Both the position numbers and the translations under genes were made by a program. A DNA stretch of 51,612 nucleotides from Pseudomonadota bacterium. Lineage in GTDB: Bacteria; Pseudomonadota; Gammaproteobacteria; Burkholderiales; JAKAFK01. Of the stretch, positions 44,947 to 51,612 are shown piece by piece. The notes under the pieces were generated by a model. That model did not search any database and had not been told where the DNA came from. It was given only the letters and a program-made list of their open reading frames with translations. The stretch's first letter is position 1. The number at the start of each line of letters is the position of its first letter. The stretch spans positions 1 through 51,612 of the forward strand of contig JAJYKK010000016.1 of the NCBI GenBank assembly GCA_021788645.1. The letters run 5' to 3'.

Positions 44947-47691
44947 GTGGCCGAGAGCAAGGACGGGCGTCCTGATCCTGATGAATTGCTTGACCGCGTG
45001 CAGCGGGAGCAAGAGAAGGCGCGCCGCGGCAAGCTGAAGATCTTTTTCGGCGCGTCCGCCGGCGTCGGAAAGACCTACGCGATGCTGAGCGCGGCACGCC
45101 AGCTGCGCGCGCAGCGCCACGACGTGGTCGTCGGCATCGCCGAAACGCACGGCCGTGCGGAGACCGTGGCACTCCTCGAAGGGCTGGAGATCCTGCCTCT
45201 CAGGGATATCGAATACCGCGGCAAGTGGCTCAAGGAATTCGATCTCGATGCGGCGCTCCGGCGCCGGCCCGTCCTGATCCTGATCGATGAGCTCGCCCAC
45301 ACCAACGTGCCCGGTTCACGCCACGCCAAGCGATGGCAGGACGTTGAAGAGCTGCTGGCCGCCGGCATCGATGTCTACACCACGCTCAATGTTCAGCATC
45401 TGGAAAGCCTGAACGACATTGTCGGCGGCATCACCGGCATTCGCGTGTGGGAAACGGTCCCCGACAAGGTCTTCGATCAGGCCGATGAGATCTCCCTGCT
45501 CGATCTGACGCCGGACGAACTGCTTCAGCGCCTCAAGGAGGGAAAGGTCTACATCGCCCAACAGGCGGAAGGCGCGATTCAAAACTTCTTTCGGAAGGGC
45601 AACCTGATCGCGCTGCGCGAGCTCTCGCTGCGGCGCACGGCGGACCGCGTCGACGACCAGATGCGGACCTACCGCCAGGAAAGGTCGATTGAGGCGGTAT
45701 GGCAGACCAAGGAATCGCTGCTGGTCTGCGTTGGGCCAAAGCCCGGGGCGGAGAAGGTGATCCGGGGCGCGGCGCGGATCGCCTCGCAGCTGGGCGTCGA
45801 CTGGCACGCGGTGTATGTCGAGACGCCCAGGCTGCAGCGGCTCCCGGAAGCCGAGCGGGCCCGGATTCTTCGCACCCTCAAGTTCGCTCATGAATTGGGG
45901 GCCCAGGTCGCGACCCTGGCTGGGCACGATGCCATCGAGACGTTGATCGACTACGCGCATAGCCGCAACCTCGCCAAGCTGGTCGTCGGGCGCGACTATA
46001 AAGGGTGGATGCCGTGGCGCCATTCTTTTGCCGATCGCATCGGACGACGCTCGACCGACCTCGATGTCGTGCAGATCGTCCGGGATGCGCCGAGCCCCCA
46101 GGCCACGGTGGCGAGCGCGCGCTTCTCGCCGCCCCGGCCGAGGGTGGAGAACTTGTGGCAGCCCTATGCCCAGGCGGCCGCGATCTGCATCCTCGCGACC
46201 GTCACCGCGACCCTGCTGTCCCCCTTCATCAACTTGGTCAACACGGCCATCTTGTTCCTGCTGGCGGTCGTGGTGGCGGCCGCCCGGTACGGTCGAGGGC
46301 CCGCCGTTCTGGCAGCCGTCCTGAGCGTCGGGCTATTCGACTTTTTCTTCGTGCCTCCCCGCTTTTCTTTCGCCGCCAGCGATGCCCAGTATTTGCTGAC
46401 CTTCGGCGTGATGTTGGCGGTGGCGCTCATCATCGGGCGCCTGGCGTCCAATTTGCGCTACCAGGGCCGCGTGACGGAGAATCGCGAAGGGCGGCTTCGC
46501 GCCTTGTATGAAATGGCCCGCGACCTCTCCGCCGTCCTGGTCCCGGAACAGATCATCGACCTCAGCCATGAGTTCATCGAGGGCACGTTTGGCGTCAAGA
46601 TGGCCATCCTGCTGGCCGACGAACATGACAAGCTGCAGCCGGCGAAGCCGGCGTCCGACGGACAGGTTGCCCCGGACGTCGACCTGGGGATCGCGCAGTG
46701 GTGCTTCGACCATGTGGAGCCGGCCGGCTTCAGCACCAACACCCTGGCCGGAAGCCCCATCCTGTATCTTCCGTTGCGCGCCCCGATGCGCACGCGTGGC
46801 GTGCTGGCCGTCGAGCCGGTGAATCCCCGCTGGCTCCTGATCCCAGAGCAGCGACGGCAGCTCGATGGTTTCACGGCGTTGATCGCCACCGCGCTGGAGC
46901 GCGTGCACTATATCGAAGTCGCGCAAAACGCCATCGTCAAGATCGAGTCGGAGCGCCTGCGCAATTCGCTGCTGTCCGCGTTGTCGCATGACTTGCGCAC
47001 CCCGCTCACGGCGTTGGTGGGCTTGGCCGATTCCCTGGCCCAGGGGCCTCCCGGGCTCAGCGCGTCGCAACAGGAAGCGGCGCAAGCCATTCGCGACCAA
47101 GCCTTCAGAATGAGCTCGCTCGTGAACAACCTGCTGGACATGGCCCGCTTGCAGGCCGGGGAGATCCGACTGAGGCGCGAATGGCAGCCGCTGGAGGAGG
47201 TCATCGGCAGTGCCCTCAAGGCACAGGAAGGCCAACTCGCCCGGCACCACATACGCGTCGCACTTCCCGCGGATCTGCCGCTCCTCGACTTCGATGCCGT
47301 GCTGATCGAGCGCGTGTTGTCCAACCTGCTGGAAAATGCCGCAAAATACACGCCGCCCGGAACCGAGGTCGTGATCGAAGCCGCGCTGGTGGATCATGAG
47401 GCCCGTATTTCCGTCGCGGACAACGGCCCTGGGCTCGCGCCGGGGAGCGAAGAAGCCGTCTTCGAGAAGTTCACGCGGGGAGAACGGGAATCCTCAACAC
47501 CGGGTGTCGGGCTTGGTCTTGCGATCTGCCGTGCTGTCGTCGAGGCGCATGGGGGCAGGATCTGGGCAGAAAGGTCTCCTGGCGGCGGGGCGTGCTTCGT
47601 TTTCACCCTTCCGGCCGGCACGCCGCCGGAGACCCCTGCACTTGCCGACGAGCAGGCTTTGCTCGGACAGAGACGCGTCGTTCATGAGTGA
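44947..47691 (+). CDS. kdpD: Sensor histidine kinase KdpD
   Basis: A 914-residue membrane kinase. The amino-terminal KdpD domain has the Walker-A-like GASAGVGKT (35-43), and a universal-stress-protein domain follows. Four membrane helices of the DUF4118 type are around residues 400-500, then a GAF-like domain. The HisKA H box is LSHDLRTPL (His681). The ATPase has NLLENAAKYTPPGTEV, DNGPGLAPGS and GVGLGLAICRAV. It senses low K+ and turgor and phosphorylates KdpE. The GTG start at 44947 follows GGAGAG by seven bases. It is 104 bases after kdpC. Confidence 0.97.
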   Translation: MAESKDGRPDPDELLDRVQREQEKARRGKLKIFFGASAGVGKTYAMLSAARQLRAQRHDVVVGIAETHGRAETVALLEGLEILPLRDIEYRGKWLKEFDLDAALRRRPVLILIDELAHTNVPGSRHAKRWQDVEELLAAGIDVYTTLNVQHLESLNDIVGGITGIRVWETVPDKVFDQADEISLLDLTPDELLQRLKEGKVYIAQQAEGAIQNFFRKGNLIALRELSLRRTADRVDDQMRTYRQERSIEAVWQTKESLLVCVGPKPGAEKVIRGAARIASQLGVDWHAVYVETPRLQRLPEAERARILRTLKFAHELGAQVATLAGHDAIETLIDYAHSRNLAKLVVGRDYKGWMPWRHSFADRIGRRSTDLDVVQIVRDAPSPQATVASARFSPPRPRVENLWQPYAQAAAICILATVTATLLSPFINLVNTAILFLLAVVVAAARYGRGPAVLAAVLSVGLFDFFFVPPRFSFAASDAQYLLTFGVMLAVALIIGRLASNLRYQGRVTENREGRLRALYEMARDLSAVLVPEQIIDLSHEFIEGTFGVKMAILLADEHDKLQPAKPASDGQVAPDVDLGIAQWCFDHVEPAGFSTNTLAGSPILYLPLRAPMRTRGVLAVEPVNPRWLLIPEQRRQLDGFTALIATALERVHYIEVAQNAIVKIESERLRNSLLSALSHDLRTPLTALVGLADSLAQGPPGLSASQQEAAQAIRDQAFRMSSLVNNLLDMARLQAGEIRLRREWQPLEEVIGSALKAQEGQLARHHIRVALPADLPLLDFDAVLIERVLSNLLENAAKYTPPGTEVVIEAALVDHEARISVADNGPGLAPGSEEAVFEKFTRGERESSTPGVGLGLAICRAVVEAHGGRIWAERSPGGGACFVFTLPAGTPPETPALADEQALLGQRRVVHE

Positions 47692-48379
47692 TTTGGCGGC
47701 GACAATTCTGGTCATAGAGGATGAACGGCAGATCCGGCGCTTTGTCCATGCCGCCCTCGAAGCGGAGGGATTTCACGTGTGCGAAGCGCAGACCGCCCAG
47801 CAAGGGCTCACCGAGGCAGCCACGCGCAAGCCCGATCTTCTCATCTTGGATCTTGGCTTGCCGGATCGGGACGGCGTCGATGTCATCCGTGATTTGCGTG
47901 GGTGGTCGGAGATGCCGATCATCGTGCTCTCTGCCCGATCCGGGGAGCCCGACAAGATTGCGGCTCTGGACGCCGGCGCCGACGACTACCTGAGCAAGCC
48001 CTTCGGGATCGGTGAACTGCTGGCGCGGGTTCGGGTCGGCTTGCGGCGGCTGGAACGCGGCCATGCGCCGGCGACCAGCGTGGTCGAGTTCTGTGGCGTG
48101 CGCGTGGATCTGGCTGACCGCCGTGTGGAACGAGACGGCACGGTGGTTCACTTGACGCCCATCGAGTACCGGCTGCTCGCGCTTCTGGTGCGCAATGCCG
48201 GGAAGGTGCTGACACATCGCCAGATCTTGCGCGAAGTCTGGGGACCGAGCCACGTCGAGGCGACCCATTATTTGCGCATCTATATGGGACAACTGCGCCA
48301 CAAACTCGAGCGCAACTCGGCACAGCCTCGCTGCCTGCTCACCGAGGCGGGCGTCGGATATCGTCTCCTCCTGGAGTAG
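47684..48379 (+). CDS. kdpE: Response regulator KdpE
   Basis: The 231-residue OmpR/PhoB-type regulator has a receiver domain with acidic pocket IEDE and phospho-acceptor Asp56 (LLILDLGLPDRDG), and the Lys of LSKPF. The winged-helix domain has LTPIEYRLLALLVRNAGKVL and ends in LTEAGVGYRLL. It activates the kdp promoter under potassium limitation. The ATG at 47684 overlaps the kdpD stop by 8 bases. Confidence 0.97.
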   Translation: MSDLAATILVIEDERQIRRFVHAALEAEGFHVCEAQTAQQGLTEAATRKPDLLILDLGLPDRDGVDVIRDLRGWSEMPIIVLSARSGEPDKIAALDAGADDYLSKPFGIGELLARVRVGLRRLERGHAPATSVVEFCGVRVDLADRRVERDGTVVHLTPIEYRLLALLVRNAGKVLTHRQILREVWGPSHVEATHYLRIYMGQLRHKLERNSAQPRCLLTEAGVGYRLLLE

Positions 48380-49092
48380 CTGAACGAGGTGCGTGCGCGT
48401 CCCCCGGGGGACCGCTCAGGGCGAACGGTTCGTGCCGCACGGGGCAAGGCGCGGTTGTGGCGAACGCCTCATCCTCGGGCCGCCTCGTGCGCGCAGCGGC
48501 TCATTCAGTGCGCTAAGCATCCGGCTATGCCAGTGGACTCACCACGGTCTGACGCATGCGATGGGCGGCGTGAATCTTCGATCCCGGTCAAGAGAAGGCG
48601 TTTCAAATCAGAAAGTGCCGTAGGATCCGCCGCTTGCGGGGGCAACATCGGAAAGCTGCCGCTATGCGCAGTTGCTCCGACGGGAAAAGCGTGCCAGGCG
48701 GTGATTCCGGAGGCGCCGCACGGGGCCGGCCGGGAAAGGGCTTCAGGCCAGCAACCCGTCTTCGCGAGAAGCAGGAATCTTTGGCCGTCAGGTCGGGGAG
48801 GACCTCTACCTCTTGTTCCCATCTCCGCCGCGGCCGGCGTCTTGGCGAACGCGACGAATCGGGCCTCGCGGCCCTGCATTGGCGCAACGGCGAGCGCCAT
48901 CACCGATTTTGTGCACCCCAACCCAACAGAAGTGCTAGAATTTTGAACGATCCGCCAGGCCCATTGCGGCGGTGGGTTTCCCGGTTTCGTGACCGCACGA
49001 GTCCACTCGCACGCCCCTTGGTGTCCCGGAAGACAATCGGTCTCATGCCAACGGCCGAGCATGCGCTATCGCGCACCCGGTGAACGGAGCCC
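48380..49092. other. Gene-free stretch after kdpE
   Basis: About 710 bases without a supportable gene. The open frames on both strands are long only because the sequence is GC-rich, and none has homology or a good ribosome site. A 14-bp palindrome GTCCCCCGGGGGAC is at 48399-48412, 20 bases after kdpE; lacking a T-run it is at most a weak terminator. Confidence 0.5.
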
Positions 49093-49686
49093 ATGAACAA
49101 CCACACTGTCGACTTTTTCGACGCGCAGTTCCGCCGACAGGTCTCGCAGGCCGAGTTCTCGTTGAACCCCTTCGAGCAGGCGGTGCTGCCCTTTGCCAGC
49201 GGGCGCGTGCTGGAATTGGGGTGCGGGCTGGGCAACCTTGCCCTCGCGGCTGCCCGTCGCGGCGCGTCGGTCGTGGCGGTGGACGGTTCCTCAAGCGCGA
49301 TCGCGCATCTTTGTGAGACCGCGCGGCGCGAGGGCCTCGCCCTGACTGCGGTTGCGGCCGATGTCGAGCGCTACCCGATCACCGGGGAATTCGATACCAT
49401 CGTCTGCATCGGATTGCTGATGTTCTTCCCGCGGGAAACGGCCTACCGGCTCCTTGCGGAGATGGAGAATCACCTGTCTTCCGGCGGGCGCCTCGCCCTT
49501 AACGTGCTGGTCGAGGGAACGACCTATCTCGACATGTTTTCCGCCGGCCACTACTACCTTTTCGGGCAGGATGAACTCGCCAAGCGCTGTCAGCGCTGGG
49601 ACACGCTGCTATCGAGCCGGCAGAGCTTCGAAGCGCCCGGGAACACGCGCAAGGAGTTCGTGACGCTGGTCACCCGGCGCCCCTAG
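49093..49686 (+). CDS. Class I SAM-dependent methyltransferase (TehB-like)
   Basis: The 197-residue protein has the SAM motif VLELGCGLGNLALAAARRGA, acidic residue VVAVDGSSSAI, and a third motif FDTIVCIGLLMFFPRE. The compact size and layout match TehB-like and small thiol/oxyanion methyltransferases. The substrate is unknown; metalloid detoxification fits the neighbouring metal regulator and His-tailed permease but is speculation. It faces the permease gene tail to tail. Confidence 0.87.
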   Translation: MNNHTVDFFDAQFRRQVSQAEFSLNPFEQAVLPFASGRVLELGCGLGNLALAAARRGASVVAVDGSSSAIAHLCETARREGLALTAVAADVERYPITGEFDTIVCIGLLMFFPRETAYRLLAEMENHLSSGGRLALNVLVEGTTYLDMFSAGHYYLFGQDELAKRCQRWDTLLSSRQSFEAPGNTRKEFVTLVTRRP

Positions 49687-49732
49687 CGCTGGGGGCGATA
49701 AGCGGCCCTTGTGTGGCCGGAAGCACGATTTC

Positions 49733-50782
49733 TCAATGCTCATGCCGGTGGTGGGCATCAGGGAAATGCGGATGCGCGTGGGTCAGCGGCGCATGACGAT
49801 GCCAGTGCGTGTGCGTGGTGCCGGGCGCAATGGGCGTTTCGTGGGCATGCTGGTGGTGTTCGTCGTGGGTATGTTCATGCGCATGCGCCAAGGCCCCATG
49901 CGTATGGACATGTGCGTGGCGCTCCGTCAGATGCAGCCAGACCCCCAGTCCCATCAGCGCTCCTGCCAGCAACAGCTTGGCAGTGACCGGTTCCCCCATG
50001 GCGACCGCCAGCAGGGCGCCGAAAAAGGGCGCGACGGAAAAATACGCCCCCGTTCGAGCCGTCCCAAGGTGGCGCAAGGCCACGACGTACAAGACGAGGC
50101 TCACCCCGTAGGCGACCCACCCCAGCAATAGGGCACCCGCGACATTCGGCCAGGCGGGAAGCTTCGCGCCCAAAGCGATTCCCAAGGCAAGGTTGACCGG
50201 GCCGGCGACGAGGCCTTTCATGGAGGCAATCCATGTCGCGTCGGCAAGGGAGACTTTGCGCGTCATGTTGTTGTCGAGTGCCCAGGAAAAGCATGCCGCG
50301 AGGATCGCCAACGAGGGCCACAGGCCGGTCATGCGGGCCTCGCCGGGCCAACTGAGGACCCCCGCGCCCGCGATGATGGCGGCCATTCCGAGCGCGATGC
50401 GACGGTCCCAGTTCTCGCGGAAGGCGAACCATGCGAGCAGCGCCGTGAATACCCCTTCGGCGTTGAGGAGGAGAGAGGCGCCCGCGGCCGGCATTCGGCT
50501 CAGCCCGAACATCAGCAGAACCGGGGCGACGATGCCGCCGGCAACCACCGCGCCCGCGAGCCAGGGGCGCTCGGACCTGGGAAGGCGGGGCCCTTTGGGA
50601 CGGGTGGCTTGGGAGAGCACGGTGAGGCCCATCCCTGAGCCGAGATACAGCAGCCCGGCGAGGAGCCACGGATTGACCGACTGGACCAGCAGCTTGGCGA
50701 ATGGCGTTCCGGCCCCGAAGAGCAGTGCGGCACCGAGCGCTGCGGCTATGCCCGGCTGGCGTACAGCGTCGCGCGCCGTCAT
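49733..50782 (-). CDS. EamA/DMT-family permease with His-rich carboxy tail
   Basis: The 349-residue protein has two EamA repeats of about five helices each (AALLFGAGTPFAKLLVQSVN and LALGIALGAKLPAWPNVAGA) filling residues 10-285. The last 60 residues are a soluble tail with dozens of His, including HAHVHTHGALAHAHEHTHDE and HWHRHAPLTHAHPHFPDAHH. Such tails bind Ni, Co, Zn or Cd in other transporters. The DMT family exports metabolites or metals; here a metal role is favoured because a CadR/PbrR-like regulator is 84 bases upstream on the same strand. The tail may equally be a metal buffer. Confidence 0.88.
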   Translation of the reverse strand: MTARDAVRQPGIAAALGAALLFGAGTPFAKLLVQSVNPWLLAGLLYLGSGMGLTVLSQATRPKGPRLPRSERPWLAGAVVAGGIVAPVLLMFGLSRMPAAGASLLLNAEGVFTALLAWFAFRENWDRRIALGMAAIIAGAGVLSWPGEARMTGLWPSLAILAACFSWALDNNMTRKVSLADATWIASMKGLVAGPVNLALGIALGAKLPAWPNVAGALLLGWVAYGVSLVLYVVALRHLGTARTGAYFSVAPFFGALLAVAMGEPVTAKLLLAGALMGLGVWLHLTERHAHVHTHGALAHAHEHTHDEHHQHAHETPIAPGTTHTHWHRHAPLTHAHPHFPDAHHRHEH

Positions 50783-50866
50783 GGCTTTCGCCTCGACCCG
50801 GCATTGACGATGCGCGCCCCGCAGCCGATCGCGCGGGGTGCATGCGCGAGGGCGATCATACGTCCG

Positions 50867-51349
50867 TCACAACAAGCGCTCGGCCCCATCCTGCTCCTCG
50901 TCCGCGAGAAAATCGCCGTGCTGGGCATGGCAAGGGCACTCCCCTCCTGTCGCCGCCCGCAACAGGCTCTGCCAGATTCCGCATTGGGCGGCCGGCTGTG
51001 CGCTGTGGCAACGGGCGCGCAGTGCAAGCAGCCGCTTCTCGAGCAACTGCAGGCTGTCGAGCTGTCTGCGCACGGCGTCGATCTGCCGATCGATGAGCGC
51101 GTTGATCTCGGCGCAGCCCGCATCGGGCTTCGATTGAAACTGCTGCAGCGCCCTGATTTCGGTCAGCGACATGCCGAGCGAACGACAATGCCGGATGAAG
51201 ATGACCTGCCCGAGCTGGTCCGCGGTATAGACACGGTAACCTCCAGCCGTTCTCGGCGGTTGTGCCAGGATCCCCTCCCGTTCATAGTACCGGATGGTCT
51301 CCCGATCGCAGCCGGTGCGCTTGGCGAGTTCGCCGATCAGCATATGCAT
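50867..51349 (-). CDS. MerR-family heavy-metal regulator, CadR/PbrR-like
   Basis: The 160-residue regulator has a MerR winged helix (LIGELAKRTGCDRETIRYYE) and a long dimerisation helix. Metal-binding Cys positions match the Cd/Pb-responsive branch: Cys14, Cys79 (KPDAGCAEI), Cys114 and Cys123 (RARCHSAQPAAQCGI), plus a Cys/His-rich end (GGECPCHAQH). It should activate a promoter with a 19-20 bp spacer when Cd, Pb or Zn binds. The ATG at 51349 has AGGA five bases upstream; an ATG at 51343 is also possible. It begins 7 bases after the TnpB fragment stop, leaving no room for its own promoter unless inside that gene. Confidence 0.9.
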   Translation of the reverse strand: MHMLIGELAKRTGCDRETIRYYEREGILAQPPRTAGGYRVYTADQLGQVIFIRHCRSLGMSLTEIRALQQFQSKPDAGCAEINALIDRQIDAVRRQLDSLQLLEKRLLALRARCHSAQPAAQCGIWQSLLRAATGGECPCHAQHGDFLADEEQDGAERLL

Positions 51350-51356
51350 TCTGTTC

Positions 51357-51612
51357 CTAAAAAGTTGCGCATATCTGCGCATGGGATTTATCCGCAGTCG
51401 GTTGACGCACTTTCGTGCCCAACTCGACCCTCTTGACGCTCAGTTGCGCCGGAGAACGAGCAAGCAGGATTCGACGCACTTCCTTGTAGGGAGTGAAGCG
51501 AGAAATCTCGCAATCGTCTAATCGCGCCAGCACGTTCAGAGCAGCGTTGTGGTCGGCTTGGAGAACGTCCCCGTTGGCACGGTAAAACTTGTCGCCTTCG
51601 CGCCTGCCTTCC
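51357..51612 (-). CDS. TnpB (IS200/IS605) carboxy-terminal part, runs off right edge
   Basis: The visible 84 codons read EGRREGDKFYRANGDVLQAD, then HNAALNVLARLDDCEISRFT and PYKEVRRILL. They contain the RuvC-III Asp in the QADHNAALN context and the usual tail after it. The start and the RuvC-I/II motifs lie beyond the window. The stop (51357-51359) is followed within 8 bases by the CadR-like start. Whether the full gene is intact cannot be told. It belongs to the same broad family as the remnant at the left edge but the visible parts do not overlap. Confidence 0.85.
   Translation of the reverse strand, partial: EGRREGDKFYRANGDVLQADHNAALNVLARLDDCEISRFTPYKEVRRILLARSPAQLSVKRVELGTKVRQPTADKSHAQICATF

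Noticed and set aside
48505-49062. 185-codon minus-strand frame after kdpE
   Set aside because: Pro/Ala/Arg-rich without motifs or ribosome site; GC-driven.
1-51612. CRISPR arrays, tRNA or rRNA genes
   Set aside because: No regularly spaced repeats and no cloverleaf or rRNA signature sequences were seen on either strand; a dedicated scan would be needed to exclude a degenerate tRNA.

Overview
The window comes from a Gram-negative, GC-rich bacterium, most likely a sulfur-oxidising, chemolithotrophic proteobacterium. The evidence is a cobalt-type thiocyanate hydrolase operon, a DsrE/TusA/flavoprotein sulfur module, a Tat-exported copper nitrite reductase, a NodT/MacAB tripartite exporter and a complete Kdp system. 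I cannot fix the genus from sequence alone.

Two compartments are visible. From about 1 to 27.7 kb lies an accessory island, less GC-rich by eye and littered with mobile-element debris: a TnpB remnant at the left edge, IS605-like hairpins near 4.1 kb, a decayed IS256-type transposase at 14.7-15.6 kb and a decayed group II intron reverse transcriptase at 15.7-16.3 kb. Its first half looks like a thiocyanate/cyanate catabolic unit. It has a beta-carbonic anhydrase (possible COS hydrolase), a NiCoT cobalt/nickel permease, an FNT channel, cyanase with a divergent LysR regulator, thiocyanate hydrolase beta-alpha-gamma (scnBAC) and its activator P15K. These are followed by DsrE, TusA, an SQR-like flavoprotein and a DUF1641 protein. 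The proposed flow is SCN- to COS + NH3, COS to H2S + CO2, cyanate to NH3 + CO2, and sulfide to the sulfur-carrier/quinone module. A broken metZ follows.

The second half of the island (16.7-25.1 kb) holds a less familiar minus-strand array: nirK, a second scnB/scnA pair without the catalytic gamma subunit, a DGC-type Cys protein, a ThDP enzyme and a SAM methyltransferase. PhzF and an orphan GlcF-like Fe-S protein follow on the plus strand. A globin-coupled GGDEF/EAL protein closes the island. The gamma-less scnBA2 next to nirK is the best candidate for an undescribed system.

From 27.8 kb on the sequence looks like ordinary chromosome: dinB, an HD-GYP phosphodiesterase beside a decayed histidine kinase, an unrecognised protein, macA-macB-nodT, small envelope genes (YbjQ-like, DUF3050, glycine zipper), kdpFABCDE with an extra 29-residue membrane peptide ahead of kdpF, a methyltransferase, and a cadR/pbrR-like regulator with a His-tailed DMT permease. 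A second TnpB fragment runs off the right edge. No rRNA, tRNA or CRISPR array was seen.
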